From: Gluconacetobacter liquefaciens
Lineage (GTDB): Bacteria > Pseudomonadota > Alphaproteobacteria > Acetobacterales > Acetobacteraceae
Length of the DNA: 64,000 nucleotides
NCBI RefSeq assembly: GCF_003350405.1
Contig: NZ_QQAW01000002.1
Location: 615,789 to 679,788, forward strand
Direction: 5' to 3'
Shown here: in pieces, positions 17,212-26,648 of the stretch
Layout of the letters: every line of letters begins with the position of its first letter
How positions within the stretch are numbered: the stretch's first letter is position 1
Program-made: the position numbers and the translations under genes
Notes under the pieces: generated by a model
The model's database searches: none
What the model was told of the DNA's origin: nothing
The model's input: only the letters and a program-made list of their open reading frames with translations

Positions 17212-18870
17212 TCAACTGGTAATGCCCTCCTGAATTTTCAGGTCCTTTCGAGACAGTTTTCCGATCAGGGTCTTGGGCAGGGAGTCGCGGAAGACGATTT
17301 CGCGCGGGCGCTCTATCTTGGAGATATATTGTTCCAGATGGGCCGCCAGTTCGGCCGCCGTGACTGTGGAATCGGGACGGCGGGTGACGAAAGCCTTGGG
17401 CGACTGGCCGCGATAGGGATCGGGGACGCCGATGACCAGGGCTTCGAGCACGGCGGGGTGGCGGTGCAGGGCTTCCTCGATGATATGCGGATAGACGTTG
17501 TAGCCGCCGCAGATGATGATGTCCTTGAGGCGGTCGACCAGGAAGAGATAGCCGTCCTCGTCGAGATAGCCGACATCGCCGGTGCGGAAATAGCCGTCGG
17601 GCGTGAAGGCGGACGCATTCTCCTCGCTCTTCCAGTAGCCGGACATCACCTGCGGCCCCTTGACGCAGACTTCCCCCTTTTCCATGGCCGGCAGGCGGCG
17701 ACTGATGTCGTCGAGGCTGCGGATCTGCAGGTCGGTATGCAGGACCACCTTGCCGCAGGAACCGTCACGCACGTCATTGAGAGGATTGAGGGTGAGGACC
17801 GGTGAGGTCTCGCTCAGCCCGTAGCCTTCGATGACCGGGCACCTGGCCGTTTCCTCGAAACGCTTGCGCAGGGCGACCGGCAAGGGGGCGCCGCCGGAAA
17901 TGATGGCACGCATATGGGTGAACAGGTCGGGCGACAGGTCGGGGTCGCGGAGCAGGGCGGTCTGGATGGTCGGGACGGTGGGCATGAGCGTGATCCGGAC
18001 CCGCCGCATGGTCGCGAGGGTGGATTGCGTGTCGAAGCGCGGCAGCAGCACGATCTCGCCACCGCGTTCAATGGTGAGCAGCATGACGGCCATCAGCGCG
18101 AAGACATGGAACAGGGGGAGGATGCCCAGCGTGGTCGGGGGCTCGCTCAGGGCGTCCCGCGCCATGTCCTTGATCTGTTCGATATTGGCCAGAAGATTGC
18201 CGTGAGTCAGTTTTGCCGCTTTGGGAATGCCTGTGGTGCCACCAGTGAATTGCAGGACGGCGACATCGTGCATCGGGTCGATCGTGACATGCTTGACCAC
18301 GGTCTTGCTGTGGGCGAGCGCGTCGTAGGCGACGATGCGTTTGTCGGCCGGAAAATGGTAGATGTCCTTTGCTTTGAGGACTTTGAACAGGGTCCCCTTG
18401 ACCGGCGGCAGGGCGTGCGAGAACGGGCAGACGACGATGCGCCGAACCGACGTGTTCTCGGCTGCCCGATAGGCGGGTTCGGCGATGGCAGCGAGGTCCG
18501 AGATCACCACAACCGACACGTCTGCGGTCTTGAGGATCTGGTGGACCTCGTGCTGGACGTAGAGCGGGTTGAGATTGACGACGATGCCGCCGATGCGTTG
18601 CACCGCGAAGAAGAGGATGACGGCGTAAGGCGTGTTGGGCAGCGAGAGGGCGACGCGATCGCCCCTGGAGACGCCGATATCCTTCAGGCCGCCGGCAACA
18701 TGCTCCACCGCCTGGAAGACTTCGCGATAGGCGAGCTTGCGCCCCATGAAGTCGATGGCGAGGGCATTGGGATGGCGGAATGTCGAGACGCGCAGAAGTT
18801 CGAACAGATCCTGAATCGAATCACCTGACGCGGTATGACGCAGTATGGTGCTCTCATTCATGACATTCAT
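17212..18870 (-). CDS. fadD: Long-chain acyl-CoA synthetase
   Basis: About 552 residues of the ANL/AMP-binding superfamily. It activates fatty acids to acyl-CoA with ATP via an acyl-AMP intermediate. The P-loop-like motif is QFTGGTTGIPKAAKLTHGN, the adenine motif EGYGLSETSPV, the hinge region FRTGDVGYLDEDGYLFLVD, and the C-terminal catalytic lysine lies in KTLIGKLSRK. ATG 18870 (MNVMNE) is preferred; 18885 and 18861 are in frame. It lies 71 nt downstream of fadL on the same strand, forming a two-gene uptake-and-activation operon. A candidate TetR operator lies upstream of that operon. Confidence 0.9.
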   Translation of the reverse strand: MNVMNESTILRHTASGDSIQDLFELLRVSTFRHPNALAIDFMGRKLAYREVFQAVEHVAGGLKDIGVSRGDRVALSLPNTPYAVILFFAVQRIGGIVVNLNPLYVQHEVHQILKTADVSVVVISDLAAIAEPAYRAAENTSVRRIVVCPFSHALPPVKGTLFKVLKAKDIYHFPADKRIVAYDALAHSKTVVKHVTIDPMHDVAVLQFTGGTTGIPKAAKLTHGNLLANIEQIKDMARDALSEPPTTLGILPLFHVFALMAVMLLTIERGGEIVLLPRFDTQSTLATMRRVRITLMPTVPTIQTALLRDPDLSPDLFTHMRAIISGGAPLPVALRKRFEETARCPVIEGYGLSETSPVLTLNPLNDVRDGSCGKVVLHTDLQIRSLDDISRRLPAMEKGEVCVKGPQVMSGYWKSEENASAFTPDGYFRTGDVGYLDEDGYLFLVDRLKDIIICGGYNVYPHIIEEALHRHPAVLEALVIGVPDPYRGQSPKAFVTRRPDSTVTAAELAAHLEQYISKIERPREIVFRDSLPKTLIGKLSRKDLKIQEGITS

Positions 18871-18941
18871 GGGAAAACCCTTCAATCGGGCGGGATGGGA
18901 GACCCTGGCGGAGGGTCGATCCCGTGAGGTCCCGCTGTCGT

Positions 18942-20243
18942 TCAGAAACGTGTCCTCACGCCGAAGGCGACGATGTTGCCGTAATCGTTGTAGGAGCCGA
19001 TCAGGCGCCCGGATGTTGCCGAGGCTGCATCGTTAATTTTCGGATTGGTGCCGAAGATGTGGGCGTAGGACAGGGTAAGGGTCAGCCGTTTGATCGGCGT
19101 GTAGTCCACGCCCCCGGCCAGGTCGAAACGGTTGGTATCCGGCGTGATCGTGTTGCGGTTTCTGATGGTCGTCGGGCTCTGGTCGTAGCTGAAGCCGCCG
19201 CGCAGCAGAACGGCTTTAGAAACCTGGTATGTCGCGCCGATACCGCCGAACCAGCTGTTGCGCCAGTTGACCGGAATCGAGGTGCTGGCACCGCCGGGGT
19301 GGTCGGAGATGTTGTTCAGCGAATGCAGGAGCGACCAGTGGGTCCATTCGCCCTGCAGCATGATGGTCCAGCGCGGCGACAGAACGCGGGTGATGCCGAA
19401 AGAGACGCTGTCGGGCAGGGTCACCTGCATGGCCCCGTGGCCGCTCTGGGCGATCAGCGAGCCGTTGACCAGCCGATTGGCGGCCAGCAGCGGGGGCGGC
19501 GAGAATTTGGTACGGGTGGAAAGATCGTAGGAAATGCGCGACTGGTAGTTGATGCCGATCTGGGTGGCATCGTCGGGCTTGTAGAGGATGCCGGCATCAT
19601 AGCCGAAGCCGAAGGCGTTTCCGGCCATGTCGGCCGTTGTCGGCCCGAAGGCGTTGAGCGCTCCCAGATTGACATCGCGCGTGAAGCGACCGGTGAGAAA
19701 GCCCATGCGTGGGCCGACCCCGATCGAGAACCGCTTGTTGAAGCGGTAGGACGCCATGATCCCGAGTTCATAGTCGGTGATCGAACTGACCAGGCTCTGA
19801 TAGCGCCCGACCCAATTGGAGGGATAATTCGCGCGCTGGCCGTAGGGCGTATAGAACCCGTAGCCGATCGCCCAGTGCGGGTCGATTTTCAGGACGCCGT
19901 ATCCGGCGGCGGTGGCGGCATCGGTGATGCCGCGATTGCCTTGCACGCCGGGGGTGGTGATGCCGGGGCCCATATAGTTCTGGCCCGAGAACCGGGCGAC
20001 GGGGCCGGCATAGAAGGCATTGCCCTGCAATTCGCTATAGTCGAGGAAGGACATTCCCGCCGGGTTCATCAGCACGGTGGACGCATCCCCCGCACGACTG
20101 ACGGAGCCGACATAGGCGTTGCCCAGCGAAATCGCATCGGTCTCGCGCAGGGCGAAACCCGAAGCTGCGGCCTGGTGGCCGGGGATGAACAATGTCTGGG
20201 TGAGGAGGGCGCTGCATGCCATCAGCGTGATTTTATTTTTCAT
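18942..20243 (-). CDS. fadL: Outer-membrane long-chain fatty-acid transporter (OMPP1/FadL/TodX family)
   Basis: About 433 residues from ATG 20243 (MKNKITLMACSALL... signal peptide ending near HQAAA). The mature N terminus SGFALRETDAISLGNAYVG is the FadL hatch region, with the family NPAGM motif in STVLMNPAGMSF. The rest alternates as a 14-strand barrel, ending in VAFGVRTRF with a terminal aromatic residue. It lets long-chain fatty acids cross the outer membrane. First gene of the fadL-fadD operon; the candidate operator at 20273-20286 lies 30 bp upstream of the start, overlapping the likely promoter. Confidence 0.9.
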   Translation of the reverse strand: MKNKITLMACSALLTQTLFIPGHQAAASGFALRETDAISLGNAYVGSVSRAGDASTVLMNPAGMSFLDYSELQGNAFYAGPVARFSGQNYMGPGITTPGVQGNRGITDAATAAGYGVLKIDPHWAIGYGFYTPYGQRANYPSNWVGRYQSLVSSITDYELGIMASYRFNKRFSIGVGPRMGFLTGRFTRDVNLGALNAFGPTTADMAGNAFGFGYDAGILYKPDDATQIGINYQSRISYDLSTRTKFSPPPLLAANRLVNGSLIAQSGHGAMQVTLPDSVSFGITRVLSPRWTIMLQGEWTHWSLLHSLNNISDHPGGASTSIPVNWRNSWFGGIGATYQVSKAVLLRGGFSYDQSPTTIRNRNTITPDTNRFDLAGGVDYTPIKRLTLTLSYAHIFGTNPKINDAASATSGRLIGSYNDYGNIVAFGVRTRF

Positions 20244-20272
20244 TATTGGACTGACCATCTCAGCATTTAAAC

Positions 20273-20286
20273 CAAACATTTGGTAG
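20273..20286 (-). promoter_or_regulatory. Candidate TetR-type operator, fadL promoter
   Basis: Minus-strand sequence CTACCAAATGTTTG, 12 of 14 matching CTAACAAATGTTAG at 31016. It sits 30 bp before the fadL start. Confidence 0.6.
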
Positions 20287-20621
20287 GTTAAGCCGGCAAG
20301 CGCTGTCTCCATGTCTCTGATCCGGGCAAACTATGGGCCCCGCTTGGCAGGCTTGCAAGAAAATCAGGGCAGGAATCGCAAGAAGCAGGCTTCACACTCT
20401 CTCGACCGGAAAGCCGCGAACGGGCGCCCAGAACGTCAAAAAAAGATTGAAGTTCCAATGGGTGCCTGGACGGAAGCTTTTTTGCGAGGAAAATCAGCCC
20501 CGGCGGCATGGGCGGGGCTGGGTGGCCCAGTAAGCGGGCCAGTAAGCGGCCGATGCTCGGTGCCGTGCCGGATGCGTGCGCCCGGTTTGCGGTATGGACG
20601 AAGGGAGAGGTGCTTTTTTGT

Positions 20622-20635
20622 AGAACAATCGTTAG
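20622..20635 (+). promoter_or_regulatory. Candidate TetR-type operator between etfA and fadL
   Basis: AGAACAATCGTTAG matches the fadA-proximal site CGAACAAACGTTAG at 12 of 14 positions. It lies between the end of etfA and fadL, 379 bp upstream of the fadL start, and next to a strong hairpin. Confidence 0.45.
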
Positions 20636-20638
20636 GTG

Positions 20639-20671
20639 GCGGGGCGACCCTGCCGTGTGTGGTCGCCCCGC
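20639..20671. other. Strong hairpin 3' of etfA
   Basis: GCGGGGCGACC at 20639-20649 and GGTCGCCCCGC at 20661-20671 form a perfect 11-bp stem, 11 nt after the etfA stop. No U-run follows on either strand, so it is either a factor-assisted 3' end or an mRNA-stabilising structure. The remainder of 20287-20682 shows no convincing gene. Confidence 0.5.
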
Positions 20672-20682
20672 AGCAGCAGGGA

Positions 20683-21618
20683 TTATCCGAGGGCTTCCGT
20701 CAGGGCGGGTACGATCTGGAACAGGTCGCCGACCAGGCCGTAATCCGCCACCTGGAAGATGGGGGCTTCTTCATCCTTGTTGATGGCGACGATCACCTTG
20801 CTGTCTTTCATGCCGGCCAGATGCTGGATGGCACCGGAAATGCCGCAGGCGATATAGAGGTCGGGAGCGACGATCTTGCCGGTCTGGCCGACCTGATAAT
20901 CGTTGGGGACGAAGCCGGAATCGACGGCCACGCGAGAGGCGCCGATGGCGGCACCCAACTTGTCGGCCAGTGGTTCCAGAATCTTGAAGCCTTCCGCGCT
21001 TTGCAGGCCACGGCCGCCGGAGACGATGATCCGGGCGGCTTCGAGCTGGGGTCGCTCGGTGCTGGAATGCTCTGCCGAGACGAAATGCGATTTCGACCGG
21101 CAGGCGGGCGGCGTGACGGTTTCGATCGGGGCGGTGCCGCCCTCGGCCGGTACGGGGTCGAAACTGGCGGTGCGGATGGTAAGGAGCTTCTTCGCATCCG
21201 ACGAGCGGAGGGTAACCAGCGCGTTGCCGGCGAAGATCGGCCGCACGAAGGTTTCGGCGTCCCTGATCTCCATGACATCGGGGATGACCTGCACGTCGAG
21301 CAGGGCGGCGGCGCGGGGCAGGGCGTTTTTGCCGATGGCGGTCGCGGCGGCCACGATGTGGTCGTACTCCGGAGCAAGGGCGACGAGCAGAGCCGCGAGC
21401 GGTTCCGCAAGCGCGTGGGCGAAATCCTCGCCCGATACGGTGCGGACTTTGCGGATGCCGGGGATCTTCGCGGCACTGGCCGCTGCGGCTTCGATGGTCT
21501 CCGGGCCGCCGGTGACCAGCACGTCGACGTCGCCGAGTCTGGCGGCCGCCGCGATGGCCGAGCGGGAAGTCTGGGGAATGGCGCCGTCTTCGGCATCCAG
21601 CAGGACGAGTGCGGTCAT
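20683..21618 (-). CDS. etfA: Electron transfer flavoprotein alpha subunit
   Basis: 311 residues, the usual size. The N-terminal alpha/beta domain begins [12 protein letters not shown]; the C-terminal FAD-binding domain has [13 protein letters not shown], then [17 protein letters not shown] and [12 protein letters not shown]. With EtfB it forms the soluble heterodimer that accepts electrons from acyl-CoA dehydrogenases and passes them to ETF:quinone oxidoreductase. The start at 21618 is 2 nt after the etfB stop, so translation is coupled. It lies inside the beta-oxidation locus, consistent with serving the dehydrogenase at 26649. Confidence 0.95.
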   Translation of the reverse strand: MTALVLLDAEDGAIPQTSRSAIAAAARLGDVDVLVTGGPETIEAAAASAAKIPGIRKVRTVSGEDFAHALAEPLAALLVALAPEYDHIVAAATAIGKNALPRAAALLDVQVIPDVMEIRDAETFVRPIFAGNALVTLRSSDAKKLLTIRTASFDPVPAEGGTAPIETVTPPACRSKSHFVSAEHSSTERPQLEAARIIVSGGRGLQSAEGFKILEPLADKLGAAIGASRVAVDSGFVPNDYQVGQTGKIVAPDLYIACGISGAIQHLAGMKDSKVIVAINKDEEAPIFQVADYGLVGDLFQIVPALTEALG

Positions 21619-21620
21619 GA

Positions 21621-22366
<746 letters not shown>

Positions 22367-22370
<4 letters not shown>

Positions 22371-22552
22371 GGGACCTCGGGGGTGAAAATGCGGAACGCC
22401 TCGCGTTCGGTCTGGGTATGGATGTTCTCGTGCGCGACCGGGCGTTGGCACCCCGGGCGCGGGAGCTGCCTCAGCCCGGTCGCCATCGCCGGGTCGGCCG
22501 GGGCGCGGATGCGCGCGGCGGCGGACTCCATGGCATCCTGTGGCTCATGCAT
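22367..22552 (-). CDS. Possible small leader reading frame coupled to etfB
   Basis: 61 codons starting [10 protein letters not shown], behind AGGAGA with 4-nt spacing; the TGA overlaps the etfB start as ATGA. The composition is Arg/Pro/Ala-rich and there is no recognisable domain, so it may be chance in high-G+C DNA. The good ribosome-binding site and exact overlap are the only support. It may act by translational coupling rather than as a protein. Confidence 0.3.
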
Positions 22553-22644
22553 GCGTCTCCTGCGCTCCGGCACCGGCCGCCTGGAGCGGCCTCTGACGGA
22601 GCGGCACCGTTCAGCAGGGGCAGTATATCGTCGTGCCGTTTTAT

Positions 22645-22658
22645 CGAACAGTCGATAG
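22645..22658 (+). promoter_or_regulatory. Candidate TetR-type operator, etfBA side
   Basis: CGAACAGTCGATAG, 11 of 14 matching the fadA-proximal site. It lies 275 bp upstream of the etfB start and 93 bp upstream of the possible leader frame. It is the weakest member of the set. Confidence 0.4.
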
Positions 22659-22874
22659 GTAGAAATATGATGGCGGCACAGGATGATGGGAGTGACTTCC
22701 TGGAACGGGAGATCTCGTAGAATGATGATAAGAAAAGGAATTGTTCGTGTTCCGTCTTTTCGTCACATATTTGAGATCGCATTCGGGCTTGCGCGCGGTG
22801 GCTGGGTGCAAGGGCAACCCGGCGTTTGGTGGCGGGGGTTTTCCCGTCGATTTTCGGTGGAGGAGAGAAATTTC

Positions 22875-22888
22875 TAACGATCGTTCGT
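22875..22888 (+). promoter_or_regulatory. Candidate TetR-type operator, etfB-fadA intergenic region
   Basis: CTAACGATCGTTCG is almost a perfect 14-bp palindrome and matches the other sites in its outer positions. It lies between the divergent etfB and fadA genes in a ~585-bp stretch (22553-23138) where I see no convincing gene, only A+T-rich promoter-like DNA. Confidence 0.5.
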
Positions 22889-23088
22889 ATTAATTTTCAG
22901 GGGCATGATGGGGTGTTGGTCTGTAAAAATATGAGATTAATATATTGATATAAGGTGATTTTTATTCTGGCCGGCGCTGCCGGGGTGGTGGCGGGAGCCA
23001 TCAATGAATCGTGTCATCACGACAAAGCGTCTTTTCTGAAGCGGCCTCGTTCCGTTATCAAGGCGAGGCACAATGCGCGCCTTCGTTT

Positions 23089-23102
23089 CGAACAAACGTT
23101 AG
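23089..23102 (+). promoter_or_regulatory. Candidate TetR-type operator, fadA promoter
   Basis: CGAACAAACGTTAG, one of the best members of the family, 36 bp upstream of the fadA start and placed to overlap or follow the promoter. Confidence 0.6.
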
Positions 23103-23138
23103 ACATAATAAGCGAAGGCATTGCCAGGAGCGCTATTC

Positions 23139-24278
23139 ATGAATTCCGTTGTCATCGCAGGGTATGCGCGATCGCCGTTTCAGCTCGCGCGCAAGGGGCA
23201 GTTCGTCAGGACACGCCCTGACGACATCGCCGCCCAGGTCGTGCGTGGGCTGGTGGAGCGCACGGGAGTTGCGCCGGAGGATATCGAGGATCTGATTCTG
23301 GGCTGTGCGTTCCCGGAAGGAGAGCAGGGCTTCAATCTGGGCCGGATCGTGGCGTTGCTGAGCGACCTGCCGCTTTCGGTGGGTGGCGTGACGGTCAACC
23401 GGTTCTGCGGGTCGTCGATGCAGTCGATCCACATGGCGGCCGGGGCGATCCGCATGGGGGCCGGAGAAGCCTTTATCTGCGCGGGTGTGGAGAGCATGAC
23501 GCGCATCCCGATGGGCGGGTTCAACCCGCTGCCCAATCCGGCGCTCTACAAGAAAAAGCCGGGCGCCTACATGGACATGGGCATCACCGCCGAAAATGTC
23601 GCACGGAAATACGAAATCAGCCGTGACCAGCAGGAACAGTTCGCACTGCGCAGCCAGGCGCGTGCCCGCGACGCCATTGCGGCGGGCCGGCTGGAGGCGG
23701 AGATCGTGCCGATCCAGACCCGTGACGGCGTGGTCTCGGCCGATGGCTGCCCGCGTCCGGACACCACGGCAGAGGGGCTGGCCGGCCTGAAGCCCGCTTT
23801 CGATGCGGCCGAGGGCACGGTGACGGCGGGGACGTCTTCGCCGCTGACCGACGGCGCGGCATCGGTGCTGGTCTGTTCCGAAGCGTATGCCGACCGCAAG
23901 GGTTTGCCGAAGCTGGCGCGCATCCGCTCGATCGCCATTTCGGGCTGCGAGCCCGAGGTGATGGGGCTGGGGCCGATCCTGTCCTCGCGCAAGGCGATGG
24001 AGCGCGCGGGAATCACGATCGAGGATGTGGGCGTCGTCGAACTGAACGAGGCCTTTGCTTCGCAGTCGATCGCCTGTGCCCGCGAACTCGGCGTGCGGGA
24101 TGCGACGTTGAACATTGATGGCGGCGCGATCGCACTGGGCCATCCGCTGGGTGCGACAGGGGCACGCATCGTCGGCAAGGCGGCGCAGCTTCTGGAGCGT
24201 GAGGGCGCGCGCTACGCGCTGGCCACGCAGTGCATCGGCGGTGGACAGGGCATCGCCACGGTCTTGGAGCGCATCTGA
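23139..24278 (+). CDS. fadA: Acetyl-CoA acyltransferase (3-ketoacyl-CoA thiolase)
   Basis: 379 residues from ATG 23139, behind CAGGAG; a TTG upstream is not needed. Thiolase catalytic residues are all present: nucleophile C90 in NRFCGSSMQS, H335 in ALGHPLGATGAR, and C365 in ATQCIGGGQGIA. It cleaves 3-ketoacyl-CoA to acetyl-CoA and a shortened acyl-CoA, the last step of each beta-oxidation cycle. The stop and the fadB start overlap (TGATG), so the two are coupled and likely form the trifunctional complex. A candidate TetR operator sits 36 bp upstream. Confidence 0.93.
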   Translation: MNSVVIAGYARSPFQLARKGQFVRTRPDDIAAQVVRGLVERTGVAPEDIEDLILGCAFPEGEQGFNLGRIVALLSDLPLSVGGVTVNRFCGSSMQSIHMAAGAIRMGAGEAFICAGVESMTRIPMGGFNPLPNPALYKKKPGAYMDMGITAENVARKYEISRDQQEQFALRSQARARDAIAAGRLEAEIVPIQTRDGVVSADGCPRPDTTAEGLAGLKPAFDAAEGTVTAGTSSPLTDGAASVLVCSEAYADRKGLPKLARIRSIAISGCEPEVMGLGPILSSRKAMERAGITIEDVGVVELNEAFASQSIACARELGVRDATLNIDGGAIALGHPLGATGARIVGKAAQLLEREGARYALATQCIGGGQGIATVLERI

Positions 24279-26629
24279 TGACCCAGGATGTGACATCTGG
24301 CGGGGGCGGCGGCGTGCGGCCGGTCTTCTCCCGCGTCTGTGTGATCGGCTCCGGCGTGATGGGGGCGGGAATCGCCGCCCAGATCGCCAATGCCGGGGTG
24401 CCGGTGCTGCTGCTCGACCGCAAGGTGGATGGGACGGACCCGAATGCACTGGCCAACGGCGCGATCGCCAAGGCGTTGAAGACCGATCCGGCTCCCTTCA
24501 TGGACCCGGCGGCGGCGAAGCTGATCGCGACCGGCAATATCGACGACGACCTGCCCCGGGTGGCCGATTGCGACTGGGTGGTCGAGGTGATCATCGAGCG
24601 GCTGGACCTCAAACAGGCGCTGTATCGCCGCCTGGACGCGGTGCGGCGGCCAGGGACGCCGGTTTCGTCCAACACCTCGACCATTCCGCTGGCGCGGCTG
24701 GTGGACGGGATGCCGGAAAGCTTCCAGCGCGATTTCCTGATTACCCATTTCTTCAATCCGCCCCGCTACATGCGGCTGCTGGAAGTCGTGGCCGGCCCGA
24801 CGACCGATCCGGCGCATGTCGCCGCGGTTTCGGATTTCTGCGATCGGTGGCTGGGCAAGACCGTGGTGCGGGCCAAGGATACCGCCGGCTTCATCGCCAA
24901 CCGCATCGGCACGTTCTGGATGCAGGCGGCGGCGCGGGTGGCGGTGGATCACGGGCTGACGGTGGAGCAGGTCGATACCATCATCGGCTGGCCGTTCGGC
25001 ATCCCCAAGACCGGCGTGTTCGGGCTGCTCGATCTGGTGGGCATCGACCTGATGCCGCATATCTCGGCCAGCATGAAATCGCTGCTGGCGGCCGGGGACC
25101 GGTATCACGCCTTTGCCGAGGACCTGCCCCTGATCGCGAAGATGATCGAGGGAGGCTACACCGGCCGCAAGGGCAAGGGCGGCTTCTACCGCATCAACAG
25201 GGCGGGTGGCGGGAAGGTCAAGGAATCCATCGACCTCGTGACCGGGGAGTATGCGCTCTCCGAGCGGTTCTCGCTGCCGTCGGGGGCGGGGGATGCCGCC
25301 GGGCTGCTGGCCTCGGGCGACCGGTTCGGGGCCTATGCGCGCACGGTGATGGGTGAGACGCTGGCTTATGCGGCTTCGCTGGTGCCCGAGATTTCGGACG
25401 ATATCGTGGGCATCGACCGGGCGATGGAGCTTGGCTTCAACTGGAAGAAAGGCCCCTTTGCGCTGATTGACCAGATCGGGGCGGCGAAGCTGGCGGCGGT
25501 GCTGCGCCAGGAAGGGATCGCGGTGCCGGCGCTGATCGAGGCGGTCGGAGACGGGCGGTTCTATCAGGATCGGGACGGCGCGACCCAGGCTTTCGGCGTG
25601 GATGGCGCCTGGCATCCGGTGACACGGCCCGAAGGGGTGATCCTGCTGGGCGATTTCCGCAAGCGTGGCAAGCCGGTGCTGTCGAGCAGGTCGGGCGCGC
25701 TGTGGGATATCGGCGACGGGGTGGCGTGCTTCGAGATCACGACCAAGATGAACACGTTCGATGAGAGCGTGATGACGATCCTCGAAAAATCCATCGCTCA
25801 TGTCGGGGAACATTTCAAGGCGCTGGTGCTGTATTCCGATGCGGCCCATTTCTCCGCCGGTGCCAATCTGGGCCTGGCGGCCTTTGCGGCCAACATGGCG
25901 GCCTGGGGGGAGATCGGCAAGCTCGTCTCCCGCGGGCAGAGCGTCTACAAGGCGCTGAAATATGCCCCATTCCCGGTCGTGGCGGCGCCGGCCGGTATGG
26001 CGTTGGGTGGCGGGTGCGAGATCGTGCTGCATGCCGATGCCATTCAGGCCCATGCCGAGAGCTATATCGGGCTGGTGGAATGCGGTGTGGGGCTGATCCC
26101 CGGCTGGGGGGGCTGTGGCGAAATGCTGGACCGCCTGCGGGCCGATCCGCGCACGGCGAAAGGACCGATGCCGCCGACGCGCGAAGTGTTCGAGATGATC
26201 GCCACCGCGCGGGTTTCGAAATCGGCGGCCGAGGCACGGCGGATGCATATCCTGCGCGATCGCGACGGCATCACCATGAATCGCGACCGGCTACTGGCGG
26301 ATGCCAAGACGCTGGCGCTGTCGCTGGTCGATGGGTACCAGCCGCCGCCGAAGCCGGAATTCCGACTGGCGGGGGCAGGCGGAAAGCTGGCGCTTGACAT
26401 GGCCGTCGAGGGCATGGTGCGGCAGGGCATCGCCACGCCGCACGATGTGACGGTCGCGGGCAAGCTGGCGACCATCCTGACCGGCGGCGACCACGACGTG
26501 ACGGAGATCGTGACCGAGGAGGATATGCTGGGGCTGGAACGCGCGGCATTCGCCGAACTGGTCCGGAGCATTCCGACATTGGACCGGATCGAGCATATGC
26601 TCGAAACCGGCAAGCCCCTCAGAAACTGA
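24278..26629 (+). CDS. fadB: Bifunctional 3-hydroxyacyl-CoA dehydrogenase / enoyl-CoA hydratase
   Basis: 783 residues. The N-terminal half is the NAD-dependent 3-hydroxyacyl-CoA dehydrogenase: a dinucleotide fold with VIGSGVMGAGIAAQIANAG, then NTSTIPL, ITHFFNPPRYM and KDTAGFIANRIGTF. The C-terminal part is a crotonase domain (AGMALGGGCEIVLHADA, then LVECGVGLIPGWGG, whose Glu is the usual catalytic residue). This order, dehydrogenase first, is the reverse of E. coli FadB but is common in alphaproteobacterial proteins of this size. It performs the hydration and second oxidation of beta-oxidation with FadA. Translation is coupled to fadA. Confidence 0.93.
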   Translation: MTQDVTSGGGGGVRPVFSRVCVIGSGVMGAGIAAQIANAGVPVLLLDRKVDGTDPNALANGAIAKALKTDPAPFMDPAAAKLIATGNIDDDLPRVADCDWVVEVIIERLDLKQALYRRLDAVRRPGTPVSSNTSTIPLARLVDGMPESFQRDFLITHFFNPPRYMRLLEVVAGPTTDPAHVAAVSDFCDRWLGKTVVRAKDTAGFIANRIGTFWMQAAARVAVDHGLTVEQVDTIIGWPFGIPKTGVFGLLDLVGIDLMPHISASMKSLLAAGDRYHAFAEDLPLIAKMIEGGYTGRKGKGGFYRINRAGGGKVKESIDLVTGEYALSERFSLPSGAGDAAGLLASGDRFGAYARTVMGETLAYAASLVPEISDDIVGIDRAMELGFNWKKGPFALIDQIGAAKLAAVLRQEGIAVPALIEAVGDGRFYQDRDGATQAFGVDGAWHPVTRPEGVILLGDFRKRGKPVLSSRSGALWDIGDGVACFEITTKMNTFDESVMTILEKSIAHVGEHFKALVLYSDAAHFSAGANLGLAAFAANMAAWGEIGKLVSRGQSVYKALKYAPFPVVAAPAGMALGGGCEIVLHADAIQAHAESYIGLVECGVGLIPGWGGCGEMLDRLRADPRTAKGPMPPTREVFEMIATARVSKSAAEARRMHILRDRDGITMNRDRLLADAKTLALSLVDGYQPPPKPEFRLAGAGGKLALDMAVEGMVRQGIATPHDVTVAGKLATILTGGDHDVTEIVTEEDMLGLERAAFAELVRSIPTLDRIEHMLETGKPLRN

Positions 26630-26648
26630 CGCAAGGGGAGCCAGAGAG

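Noticed and set aside
22410..22877. Plus-strand reading frames between etfB and fadA
   Set aside because: They are Arg/Gly-rich, lack ribosome-binding sites and look like by-products of high-G+C DNA.
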